A stretch of DNA of 64,000 nt from Ixodes scapularis (lineage: Eukaryota > Arthropoda > Arachnida > Ixodida > Ixodidae): NCBI RefSeq assembly GCF_016920785.2, contig NW_024609879.1, forward strand, positions 10,479,145 to 10,543,144. The letters are read 5' to 3'. The position numbers and the translations under genes were made by a program. The notes beneath the pieces were generated by a model. It had not been told where the DNA came from and did not search any database. It was given only the letters and a program-made list of their open reading frames with translations. Every line of letters starts with the position of its first letter. Positions within the stretch are counted from its first letter, which is position 1. Positions 31,401 to 40,501 of this stretch are shown one piece after another.

Positions 31401-34284
31401 GGTGATCGACGTTTGCAGTCTGCAATAGAGTTACAAAAGGTTTCGGCAGTCAGTTCTGTCGCAACTTTTACAGACATACACATTTTCTAGAATTTATTGC
31501 AGTACTCGGGTACACTTACCGAAGTGTATGCCTCACAATGAGCTAGAATCGACGAGGCTGGCGAGCAAGGTTGAAGCATTCCAAAAGGAACTGCCGCCTG
31601 CACGTCCTGTAGTACAGAGTCAGGCATGCAAAAACAAAGTGTAAGCTCAAACAAGCATCAAACATGGCTGCCTGCACTCTGGCAATGAAAACAATGCCTA
31701 CCAAGGTGTGGTTCGCAGCGTAGGCTGAATATGAAACCACCGTGCTGTCATCCCCTTCGCTGTCGGGACGATCGTTGGGGAGCACAGTATACAAGTCGTC
31801 GCGGAGCCTGTAGTGCTGGTGATCGACGTTCGCAGCCTGCAATAGAGTTACAAAAGGTTTCAGCAATCAGTTCTGTCGCAACTTTCACAGACATGTACAT
31901 GTTCTGGAATTTATTGCAGTACTCAGGTATACTTACCGAAGGGTGTGCCTCACAATGAGCTAGAATCGACGGGGCTGGCGAGCAAGGGTGGAGCATTTGA
32001 GAAGGAACTGTAGCCTGCACGACCTGTAGTTCAGAGTCAGGCATGCAAAGACAAAGTGTAAGCTCAAACAAGCATCAAACATGGCTGCCTGCACTCTGGC
32101 AATGAAAACGATGCCTACCGAGGTGTGGTTCGCAGCGTAGGCTGAATCTGAAACCACCGTGCTGTCATGCCCTTCGCTGTCGGGATGACCGTTGGGGAGC
32201 ACAGCATCCGAGTCGCCACGGAGCGTGTGGTGCTGGTGATCGACGTTTGCAGTCTGCAATAGAGTTACAAAAGGTTCCGGCAATCATTTTTGTCGCAACT
32301 TTCACAGACAATCAAATATTCTGGAATTGAATGCAGTACTTGTAGTGTGCCATCAACAAACTAGATGGCGCAAGAAGTCATGGTTTGTATTGTTACTACG
32401 AGATGGCGCCACATGCTTGACAGCGGCACGCGCTGTCTCTGGATTGATGTACATATTGTAAATGAAGCAGTCTTCACGAAAACTCCGAGCTGGTGTGACG
32501 TCTCTTTCTTTCGTCGGGGTTCCCGGCACCTCGCGGCCCACGCGCCGGCAATGTAAGCCTTTCAGGCCCTTCGGGGCGCTGTCCTTCTTCTAGCTCTTCC
32601 TGTCTCTTTCCACTCATCCGTAATGGCCCTACACCCTACCACTACAGTACTCAAGTACACTTACCGAAGGGTGTGCCTCACGATCAACCAGAGTCAACGG
32701 GGAGGATGTCGGTGCTTCTGACAAGCATGGGTGCTCTGTACAAGGAAGAGCTTCGATTCGCAGGTTACCTTGTGGCCTGGCCGGGTACTCCTAAAATGTA
32801 ACAATAGAGTCTAAGCTCAGAGGAACATCAAACACAGTCAGCTTTGAGCTGCACTCGCAACACTTACTAAAGTCTGTGCTACAAGGCAAGCTGACAGAAA
32901 ACTCGAGAGAAAGGTGTCTTAAGTCTGACGACAGCTTCAGGAAGGAGCAGCCTGCATAATAATGCAATAAAGTGTGGGATTGGTAGCACTCTAAACTGCG
33001 AGCACTAATCTCTGAAAAAATTGGCCCCTACACGAATGATTATTGAAGGTAGACAACAGAAGATTGTATATTGATAAAATGCAGTGAGATCAAAACACAT
33101 TTGCTGAAAACGACACAAATCTTTTACCATGCATCACAATTGCCAAAATTTAGTGAGCGGTATGGACAGACTGGACAACCTCCTTTAGAATCGGATAGTG
33201 TCGAATACTATCTCAGATCTCTCAATTTGACTGTGCAAAGAATCCCCTTAGTTGAAATGGGCCCGAAGTTCATTGGCATGAATGTCCTGCATGGCTGTGT
33301 CTCCATGAGAACTATATCAGCTTGCAAGGTAGGAAGGAGCCTTACGTCTCTAGGTCTTGGAGGCTTTCTTTTGGTTGTCTTCTTCATGTGCGAGAATAAT
33401 GTTGGAATAGCAGACTGCTTGAGTTTCAAGCCATCTTGCCTGTTCCTCTCGTACTGGTCATCATCAAAATGTACCTAGAAAAAAAAGAATAATTTTTACG
33501 CCACAATTCAATTTATTAAGTTTTATGGGATCACTGAGTTTACACGAATCAGCGGTAATGAGGAGTTGTATATTTCTTATAAACCCTAAGCGAACTCTGT
33601 GCCTTCGCGTGCGCGAAAAACGCGTAAAAAATTGAGAACCTCGCGAGTATGATCAGCGGCTCTGAGATATCGCGTAAACATCGAAATTTTAACGCGGATG
33701 TGGTTTGTTGGCAGCTTTTCGGCTCGAAGGTTCCAAAAGACCAGAAAAACCGGCGATTGCCTGTTCGCGCTTGCTCTCCACGAGCTCGTGAGCAGCGTGA
33801 GAGCACGCATTTGTGCCAGTCATAGAAGCGAGCGCGTACGGTTGGGCCGTCCTTCGATTGCTCGGTACATATCACGGACCAAAGACCCTTCGCTGCGCGC
33901 TCCTTTTCCCACTAATGAGTAAAACAGCGAAGGCGTCGCTAAGAATTAACTTCTATCCGCGTCTTATGCGGTCGTATTTCCAGTTGATCAGTCTATGTGC
34001 TCGCGCCTTAACTGCCCGAATATTGCCTTTGCAATCCTCTGCAAGATTGCCTGTATATCTTAGTCTTAGTTTTTATTGGCTCAGGAGATGGAACGTAAAG
34101 GCAGATGAGTGTGAGAGCTTACCTCGCAGAGACGAGAGTTTGCGTTAGGCTTCCACTTGTCACGCCGAACGTTCGCTTGCCAGATACGACTCCTCGCACG
34201 GTTTCGTTGTCCTTCAGGAAAGCGATGCAACCGGAAACCTTTTTTCCTTGTGTTGGAACACCCCACCGCGCTGCAGCACCCCAT
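23263..34284 (-). CDS. THAP-domain P-element-type transposase with internal exon array (inferred gene model)
   Basis: This is the inferred full gene. Exon 1 is 34,284-34,123 and exon 2 is 33,474-33,346; together they make a complete THAP zinc finger. Exon A0 is 32,790-32,665. The array then alternates B1, A1 ... B6, A6, B7 (32,253 to 29,617). The terminal exon, 25,491-23,263, carries the P-type transposase. Every exon is a multiple of three and every junction uses GT-AG in phase 0, so the model reads as one open frame of 1370 residues. THAP plus coiled coil plus RNase H-like domain is the architecture of P-element transposase and of THAP9 in vertebrates, which bind DNA by THAP and cut by a DDE-type centre. 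The 531 residues from the array have no counterpart that I know. I found no P-type terminal repeats or target duplication, so it may be an immobile or host-retained copy. The join across the 4.1-kb intron is inference from phase, strand and domain order. Confidence 0.72.
25574..25747. mobile_element. TA-flanked MITE in the THAP/P intron
   Basis: The ends are imperfectly inverted (TAATGTCCCGAGAAATAGCCC and the complement of GGGTCATCTCTCAGAATATTA), with internal GGGCTA motifs facing each other. It shares the CCCGAGARAT-AGCCCACC terminus with the 444-bp element at 62,768-63,211. It is a diverged, shorter member of that family, lying just upstream of the terminal exon. Confidence 0.6.
26270..26465. 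repeat. Direct repeat, left copy (partner 28,235-28,430)
   Basis: Both copies share GGCCGCCGCCATTTCTT, CAGCAAGCATG, the GCACGTGCTGGTGCCC block, GGGGCACCAGC.GGGACGCC and GCAAACGTCTATA, in the same orientation about 1.97 kb apart. The GGTGCCCC...GGGGCACC pair can form a small hairpin. The copies flank the tandem duplication, consistent with a composite internal structure. Confidence 0.7.
26880..28025. repeat. Tandem duplication, two units of about 560-590 bp
   Basis: Unit 1 (about 26,880-27,435) and unit 2 (about 27,436-28,025) share many blocks in order: CTCTTTCAAACTTGTCTGC, GTAAACAGTAGATACAA, TTTCAGTATCGA.GTC, GAGCGACGTCGCGAC, AATCTCATCGTGG, GAATCGCCGCACGT, GCAAAGTTT and AATGGTTTGTT. Unit 2 preserves a longer minus-strand frame (see 27,664-27,888), while unit 1 has lost it. 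Confidence 0.8.
27664..27888 (-). CDS. Small open frame preserved in one duplicate, function unknown
   Basis: A 74-codon minus-strand frame beginning MSDYFSGFSQINEAKLCVNN. The corresponding region of the other tandem unit (about 27,290-27,170) starts with a similar MSYHF and AAKLCINN segment but diverges and stops early. I recognise no domain. Upstream (28,235-28,250) lies part of the direct repeat. It may be the first exon of a captured gene or a chance frame. Confidence 0.3.
   Translation of the reverse strand: MSDYFSGFSQINEAKLCVNNVTCGDSFHVDAAERALKPDSHDEILLAIFSRDVARAAKAWAVAAMVDVDTENRK
29122..29509. mobile_element. TA-flanked foldback MITE, 388 bp
   Basis: The arms of about 170-190 bp are inverted copies: TACTATTGTGATACATTCAA from 29,122 and the complement of TTGAATGTATCGCGATAGTA ending at 29,509. 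The pairing continues through AGCCTGGCGACGGGCCAGC and TTCTAATATGCCTTGA on both arms. It sits in the THAP/P intron next to exon B7. The TA target suggests a mariner-type source; no coding content. Confidence 0.8.
29617..32253 (-). repeat. Tandem exon array, exact 417-bp period, alternating B and A exons
   Basis: The B exons (135 nt) are 32253-32119, 31836-31702, 31419-31285, 31002-30868, 30585-30451, 30168-30034 and 29751-29617. The A exons (87 nt) between them are 32023-31937, 31606-31520, 31189-31103, 30772-30686, 30355-30269 and 29938-29852. The introns are 95 nt (B to A) and 100 nt (A to B). Every B begins with Ala or Thr then AN.DHQH, and ends just before GTAGGC. Every A ends AHCEA with two further residues, before GTAAGTA. 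The period is exactly 417 bp in all six steps with no indel. All exons are phase 0 and free of stops. The three units 30,034-31,284 are nearly identical, and B3, B7 and A6 are more diverged. A exons carry Cys and His at conserved spacing (C-x8-H-C-x2-H); no known domain is recognised. Confidence 0.85.
32341..32646. mobile_element. Solo LTR, 306 bp, with 5-bp target duplication
   Basis: The segment begins TGTAGTG and ends CACTACA, and is flanked by GTACT at 32,336-32,340 and 32,647-32,651. TG...CA ends with a 5-bp duplication are those of an LTR, left alone after recombination. It lies in the intron between A0 and B1. Removing the LTR and one GTACT returns that intron to exactly 100 nt, the same as every other A-to-B intron, an independent check on both calls. 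The retrotransposon family is not identified. Confidence 0.88.
32665..32790 (-). CDS. Exon A0, divergent first A-type exon of the THAP/P gene
   Basis: Acceptor TTACATTTTAG, then 42 codons (EYPARPQGNLRIEALP at the start, REAHPS at the end), then donor GTAAGTGTAC. It is homologous to the A exons through its final 15 codons and donor, but its first half is longer and different. It is phase 0 on both sides and can join directly to exon 2, linking the THAP domain to the array. Confidence 0.75.
32868..32951 (-). pseudogene. Degenerate B-type exon (B0) with in-frame stops
   Basis: A B-like exon lies just 5' of A0: acceptor ATTATGCAG, first codons Ala-Ala, last codons Gln-Thr-Leu before donor GTAAGTG, as in the B exons. 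It is only 84 nt, and read in phase 0 it has TGA as codon 5 and a second stop (TAA) at codon 11. If included it would terminate the protein after the THAP domain. It is therefore either a dead ancestral exon or, speculatively, a regulated poison exon. The intron to A0 is 77 nt instead of 95. Confidence 0.45.
33346..33474 (-). CDS. THAP/P gene exon 2: end of THAP zinc finger
   Basis: Acceptor TTTTTCTAG at 33,475. The exon reads VHFDDDQYERN, then GLKLKQSAIPTLFSH, then a basic tail KKTTKRKPPRPRD, and ends at donor GTAAGG. It supplies the His of the C2CH zinc site (Cys-Glu from exon 1 joins Val-His) and the AVPTLF-type box (SAIPTLF) that closes THAP domains. It is 129 nt, phase 0 at both ends. 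Confidence 0.88.
34123..34284 (-). CDS. THAP/P gene exon 1: start of THAP zinc finger
   Basis: Starts at ATG 34,284 in a good context (AACAAATGGG) and encodes 54 residues beginning MGCCSAVGCSN and ending SRLCE at a canonical donor, GAG|GTAAGC. Landmarks of the sequence-specific DNA-binding THAP domain are Cys4, Cys9, HRFP (20-23), Trp35 and Cys53; with His56 from exon 2 they complete C-x4-C-x43-C-x2-H. An in-frame upstream methionine exists 11 codons earlier, but THAP domains normally begin right at the initiator, favouring this start. Confidence 0.88.
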
Positions 34285-34369
34285 TTGTTGGAGTGGAAGC
34301 ACAGCGTATGCACTCAAGAACAGCGAGGACCCATCCGAGTACCGCCAGTACGGCTTCAGACAGCTGCCT

Positions 34370-34560
34370 GGCTCGCTCCGGAAAACACAAGATGGCGGGG
34401 ACCGACGACTAGAATTCGGATTTGGATTTGGATTTGGATTTTGAAATCTGAGGCGCCGTTGTGGTCAGGGTGGTCAGACTATGATGTATTTGTTGCCAGA
34501 CTGTCGGGTACTTCAAAAGATCGCCAAACTCTCCCAGTATAAAGGGCTCTGTGCAGGTCG
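34370..34560 (-). promoter_or_regulatory. Putative promoter of the THAP/P gene
   Basis: About 95-115 bp upstream of the ATG the minus strand has CCCCGCCATCTTGTG (34,402-34,385), a YY1-type motif, followed by TTTTCCGGAGC, an ETS-like site. Further upstream is CAGAGCCCTTTATACTGGGA (34,557-34,538). A GATTTG hexamer repeat lies at 34,418-34,441 on the plus strand. No cap site is certain. The same two blocks recur at 21,785-21,965. Confidence 0.4.
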
Positions 34561-35843
34561 GTCCTTGAGCGCCGCGTGGTGGGAAGTTCTGAAACTAGCC
34601 GAATGTCCCGGAATCTTGGCCTTGCACCAAGTGCCTCGCTCGGTCGCCCCAGCTGCCTCCGGTGGAACCTTTGCCTCTGGGTGCGTTCCCGCAATCTGAC
34701 TGCTCGCTCAGTGACAGATCGGTTCCGGGACTTCCTTGGCAAAAGCTCGAGGGCCATCCAATGCGGAACGCACGTGTGCGACAAGGAACTGCTCACGGTC
34801 GCTTTCACGCCGCCTGCACACACAAGAACACGACATAAACGCTCCGAACAGAAAGGACTGAAGAAGTAAAACGAATCGGCGAGCACTCACCACCAATTAG
34901 ACTCAACTCCACAGCTGGTTCCACGGGCCCGCCGGCACCTAAGACACTTCCTTTTTCCAAGACGTTCTTCGATGTTCTTTTCCGAAAGATTCGAAGCGCC
35001 CAACATTACGCCCGAAAGTTTGAAACTCGCTTTGTTTTTGTGCTTTGTTACGATGGTGATGGCGATGCGGCGATACTCGTTGGTTCCGGCCACCGTGGTT
35101 TCGACCAAGCTCATTTGACGCAACATAAATATGCTTGTTTTAGTCGACTGAATTTCAAATTTTCAAATACAAAAAGTTGTTTTAACATTTATATAATTAT
35201 TTGTAATAAACCATGTTGTAGTACATTGTGTGCTAAACTGAAGCTTGGCCAGGCTTGGCCAGCTTGGCTTCGTTTCAGTTTATCATGGCATATCATGGCG
35301 GCACCCACCACTGTCCCATGTAGCGTGCTCGACCTATTTGCTGTGCATTGGTTGTCTTGTTATCCACCTCCTGCGGTCCGCATCAGCAACAAGCATGATG
35401 TATTGTCTGCTCGCCGGAAAGAATATCCAGTCTTCTTGGAAGCAAGGCCCCCACTAGGGTTGCTAGGACGTCGTCGGCACCCACGAACCGACTCGGCAAG
35501 GCTCACGTCGTTGCTTGGTGCCTCCACGTTTCCGGCGATGGATCTCCAAGCCCTGGCCTCAGCCGTATATGACGTAGCTGTTGAAAAACAATTTACGACA
35601 ACGCGGTGTCTTTGGAATGCGATTACTACGATCAGTAGCTCTTAAAACCTCAGTAGCCCCCCTTCAATGGTGAGCTCTTCGATGTGAACGCTCTTGCCTT
35701 CAGCGTCTGGAGACTGCTGCGATCCTCCGACGAGAACGGACGTCTTTTCCGGGCTCCGCAAACCCTAAAAACTGTAAGTGATACTGCTATAAATATCGCC
35801 TCGCACTGTCGGCCCGCCGCAGCACGTCCAGCGAGAGATCGGC
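34561..35843. other. No gene recognised
   Basis: About 1.3 kb without a supported gene. The plus-strand stretch 35,650-35,843 directly precedes the LINE ORF1-like relic and may be its 5' region. Confidence 0.4.
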
Positions 35844-36740
35844 TTGCTCGAGTCTCGTTCTGTGAGCGGCGCGCCCGTTTCTGCTTCGAATATGGCTTCA
35901 GCCGACACCGCCGCTTCGCAGCTCACCAATATCTCTGCATCCATCCTGAGCCAGGACGTGGAAATCCCCCTAGAGGGAGATGAGCTAGGTGGGAAATGGA
36001 TCACCCCTAGAAAGCCCCACAAATCTCGTCTTTCGGCCCACCCCAGCCCCGAACTTCACGCAGTTATAGTGCATCTCCCAATCCTTCCTGCTGGCGCAGC
36101 TGCACAGCCTCTTGACATTTCGCAGGCGTTCTTGCAAGCCGCACAGCTCCCTGCTTATGCATGTGCCGACGTGTCGCTTCACCTCCATCCAAATAACCGT
36201 CTCGCCGTCCTCCGCACCCATCACAAAGCGATCGTCAACCGGCTACTGCGCGTCACCAGCATCACCTTACAAAACACTTTCCCTCCCGTCCACTCCTACC
36301 TAGCCGCTCCAAACAACTCATGCCGAGGTGTTATACATGCAATTGCCCTGGGAGCCATCCCCCGACGAGATCATCAATGATCTGGATTCTGGAGTCTTAT
36401 CAAGCTGACATCCTTCACGCAAGGCAAATGGACACAACAGGTTCAGCCATCATCACCTTCATCGGAACCCATATCCCTTACACACTGTGCTACCGTCGCC
36501 TCGAATTTCGCTGCCGTCCCCTCAAACCTTGAGCCCATCATTGCAACAACTGTCTCGAATAGGGGCACCCACGTGTTCCACCACCCTGGCCCACCCGGAC
36601 GAACCTCATCCCTGCACATCCTGGTTTGCCTTGCTTCAACTCGCAGTGTGGTTCTCAAGCAGGGCACTTGGTCCTGAATACGCTGCTGCACCTTCACTCA
36701 CTCCACGAGACGCATTCCTCAACAGTTCTAGCGGTATGTA
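35844..36740 (+). pseudogene. Non-LTR retrotransposon ORF1-like relic, frameshifted
   Basis: The plus-strand reading gives a frame with KWITPRKPHKSRL, then an alanine/proline-rich middle, then CRGVIHAIALG at about 36,330. The reading then continues in other frames with IINDLDSG, SAIITFIGTHIPYTLCYR and LEFRCRPLKP (to 36,532). The order SxRGVIH, ITFxGxxxPxxxxY, CxP is what I associate with ORF1 (gag-like) proteins of arthropod Jockey/I-type LINEs. At least two frameshifts and a stop are present, and no endonuclease or reverse transcriptase follows. Family assignment is from memory of the motif order and is tentative. Confidence 0.45.
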
Positions 36741-38394
36741 AAGCGTGGATGCAGGATTCGGTTTATGACAGTCACATCGTCGATTGCTACAGTGGAGCAC
36801 ACTGCTTACAGAAAAGATTGTGCTAAGAACTGTAGAGGTGTGCTAGTTGTGGTACCTTTACCATTGCCCTTTTGGTGACGCCGTAACCTGAAGCTGGAAC
36901 CTCCCACAAGCATGGCAAGGTGAGGCTATGCTGTGCGTGATGCCCGGCTTCCGTGAAAGCTGAGTCCTACGATTTGCCCAGCGTGCCACTGGTGCTCATT
37001 AACACAAATTAATTAAATGTGTGCATACTAGGAGTCTTCCTGTTGAGTCGCTCAGAGTGCAGTGTATACCATGGAACCATTTCCAGTGGCCCAAACGCTC
37101 GACACTTCAACGGGACAGTGTGCTCAGTGCAATTGTTCTCAACATGTTTATTAATCGTGATAATGCCTGCCTGATATCGACTCCCCTGCTGCTACGGATG
37201 ACCAGAAACCACGAGGGTTTGCAGAACGACATCGACAAGGTTTACTATAAACAACCACCTATGCTTCTTCACATAGCATTTTAAGCAGTTTTGTCCAAAA
37301 CATGCGGAACACTGGGTCTTTTACTTTGCGTATCCAGTGGATGAATGAATGAATTTGGAGTTTTCTGGCGCAGCAGCAAGCGTATCCAGTGGAACCGGCC
37401 ATTGCACACTTAGGTGTTTCCCACAGCCCTGGTCCTACCACACCTAAAGTATTGCAGCTCCATATGAGACTCCTATGAGGTTGATCTTGTAAGATCAGGT
37501 GAAAGTGTTCAGCAAAGGGGGGCAGCTTACGCTATTCTTCGGCAGCCAAGCTCTCTACGGATCACTCACTGCTCTGACATTGGCTAGAATTCTGGCCCTT
37601 CACTGGTGGACCAGAGGTGACCTCAAGTGTGGCCCTTTAGTGGGTCGTCTTATTCTGCCTCCTAGACAACGTTATGGAACTGCAAGGTCACGTGACAGCA
37701 CTGAAGGGATTTGTTCGCAAAGATTGTGCCGGTGCCTTTCAACCGTTTCCTACCATAGAGCAACAACATTCCTTCTTGGTGTGGTCTTCACTGTTCTGGC
37801 AATCTCTCTTTGTGCACTCATGCAGAACCCCCCTAACAATCATCACAAGGTCGAAAACTTCTGTAGACATGCAACTCGTCAGCTTCACCCTCAGTGAAGT
37901 AAAGCAGTGTCTATGTGCTTTACTGGGAATCCTGAGCTTTTACTTAATTTCTATTCGGTTTTTTTCCACCACCCCTTTTATCTGTTCCTTTTGCAGGGTA
38001 CGGTAGGATTCTTGGTAGTCCTTGGCCTCTTTATTATAAGGAATTGCTTTTAGCAGAATTAAACGTTAAAAGCACTTTTAACGCTTTTATCTTCTACTAT
38101 AGTACGCATTGACACACAACTGTATGCAATTTTATTCTACCTATCACTGTAAACAATTTTCGCCCCATTTTTCGGAAAAACTTGCTGGTTCGATATATCA
38201 AAAAACGGGTTTTATGTCCGTTAACTAAGAAACGGACACAGAGTGCGTCAGAATTACGACAAAAGTGTTTGTTAAATTACGGAATTTTTTCACAGTGTAG
38301 TTGGTTGTACATTGATAGACATGCGGTGCTGCGAAGTTCTACAGAACAAACGCGTGACCAAAAATTGAAAGGAAAAGGATGAATTACATTGAAT
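36741..38394. other. No gene recognised
   Basis: About 1.65 kb with no supported gene. A short TGAATGAATGAAT microsatellite is at 37,340. The stretch ends where the truncated gypsy relic begins. Confidence 0.4.
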
Positions 38395-40302
38395 TATTAT
38401 CTTCGCGATTGCCCAGACGACCGCAAGGAATTCTTTGTCAGTCGTGGAGTAATTTCTCTCCGCCTTGGGCAATGTCTGACTTGCGTAGACGATGACTCGC
38501 TCGGTGCCTTCTTGTACTTGAACCAGTACCACGCGAAGTCCAGCGTTACTTACGCCAGTGTGAATCTCGGTTTCCGCATCCTGGTCGAAATGTCTAAGAA
38601 CAGCCGGAGTCTGCAGTTGTCGCTTCAGCTTGTCGAATGTCTGCTGCTGCTCCTCGGCCCATTCGAACTTCTCAGCGTTCTTCGTGAGGTTTTTGAGCGT
38701 TGCGGAAATCCTTGCAAAATCTCGAACGAAGCGCCGATAGTATGCACATACTCCAAGGAACCTTCGCAAGGCCTTTTTGTCACTTGGCGCTGCAAATGCT
38801 GCGACGGCGCCAGTCTTCTCTGGTTGGCGAATTCCTTCGTTACTAAACACGTGACATAGGAACTTACGTTCGTCATAGGCGAACCGACACTTTGACGGCT
38901 TGAGGGTGAGTCCGGCGGTCCGTATGGCTTCGAGAACAGCTCAGGGTCGTCGAAAATGCTCGTCGAAGTCGCCAGAAAATACTATGATGTCGTCGCGGTA
39001 GACCAGACAGCTCTGCCACTTCAGTCCAGCCAGTACGGTGTCCATGAAACGCCGGAAAGTGGCTGGCGCCGTGCATAGTCCGAAGGGCATCACCTTAAAC
39101 TCGTACAGCCCATCCGGTGTGACGAAGGCTGTCTTCTCTCGGTCCCGTTCGTCGACTTCGATATGGCAGTAGCCGCTCTTTAGGTCCATCGATGAAAAGT
39201 ATCGACAATGGCGCAGCCGGTCTAACGTAACATCGATGCGGGGGAATGGATACGCGTCTGTCTTTTTTACTGAGTTCAGCTGCCGGTAGTCCACGCAGAA
39301 CCTAAGCGTCTCGTCTTTCTTCTTAACCAGCACGACTCGAGAGGCCCATGAACTGCTTGAGGGTTGAATTATGTCGTCGTTCAGCATCTCTTGAACTTGC
39401 TCCTGGATCACCTGCCTTTCTTTAACAGAGACTCGGTATGGAAATCGATGCACAAGGCGCGCGTCGTTCTCGATAACGATGCGGTGCTTCGCAACGGCGG
39501 TTTGGTGGAGCTTCGATGACGTCGCAAAGCAGTCGCGGTATTCGGCGAGGAGGCCAATCATCTGACGTCGTTTCGGGCCCGGAAGCTTAGGGTCAATGTC
39601 GAGCTGCGCTGGCGACGTACTGTCTTGCTGAGGTGTCGAGGATTCGTCAGTAATGGCGGTGATTTCGGCGGAGTTTTGGAGTTCCTCGACGTGGCCAACG
39701 GCTGCACCTTTTGTGAGGTGTTGCGCTTCGTTCGGAAGTTCGTTATGAGGACCACAGTGCGGCCATCCTGAAGTTCAGCTACCCCTCTTGCGACGCCTAT
39801 TCCTCTTCCTAGAAGCAACTGGAGGCTCCCCTCGAGCAGAACTTCGCCGCAGAAAGCTTCGGTGACCCCGACAGGCACGAAAACATTCGACCGCGGCGGT
39901 AAGTTCACGTGAGTTGCGAGGCCTCGGACCGCGGATGACGTTGCTTTGGGTTCCTCCGGTGGTGAAACGGGTTTTCGTTGAGTTAGCCGGTTTGCTCCGA
40001 GGTCGATGACGGCGCCATATTCGCAAAGAGAATCCATTCCGAGAATAACGTCCCTCGAACAGTCTTGCAGAAGGACGAACTTGACAGGGCACGTCTCACC
40101 ATGGATCTCGACGCGAGCAGTGCATCTCCCGTCTGGTGTGATGAGGTGCCCGTCGGCAATTCGTATTTGGGGGCCTTCTCACGGCGTTGTCACTTCTCGC
40201 GGGCGGCGAGAGAGACTTCCACTCATGACTGAGTAGTCTGCTCTGGGGTTCACAAGTGCCGATGCGTTGTGGCTTTCGATGACGAAGTTTAGGCTGTTCC
40301 AC
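38395..40302 (-). pseudogene. pol: gypsy pol relic: protease, RT, RNase H (partial)
   Basis: The reading starts in the protease region near 40,230; the segment MDSLCEYGAVIDLGANRL at 40,037 follows the active site. It then shifts frame into reverse transcriptase (39,561-38,941; FCVDYRQLNSV, SSMDLKSGYCHIEVDE, VMPFGLCTAPATF). RNase H follows (38,850-38,395; ALRRFLGVCAYYRRFV, EIHTGVSNAGL, NYSTTDKEFLAVVWA). The polymerase box reads YRDD rather than the family's YLDD/YVDD, and the first RNase H Asp region reads HTGVSNAG instead of HTDASNAG. Both would damage activity. Frameshifts lie near 39,560 and 38,940. Confidence 0.82.
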
Positions 40303-40501
40303 ACTGTTGCAGGCGCGTCGTTGTGATGCATAGCGTCGGGAGAGTGGGAGCGCTCCGTCTTTCTTGGAGTCTCTTTACTTCGGTCGTCTTCGGCAACGCC
40401 ACCTCCCGGCGTTGCTGCACTTAGTTTTCCCGGCGATGCAAGGGAGACAGGCCCTCTCGACGGTGTCGTGGCGCTGGAGACGTTGAACGTCTGGGCGACG
40501 G

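Noticed and set aside
29617..32253. CRISPR-like array
   Set aside because: The period is 417 bp and whole units are repeated rather than short repeats with unique spacers; the genome is eukaryotic.
29711..32283. 107-codon minus-strand frames as separate repeated genes
   Set aside because: They run through the short introns of the exon array. The boundaries with GT-AG and the constant phase fit exons of one gene better.
22000..35000. P-element terminal inverted repeats around the THAP/P gene
   Set aside because: I looked for inverted ends with an 8-bp duplication and found none convincing; only the shared block near 21.8 and 34.55 kb is left as a weak candidate.
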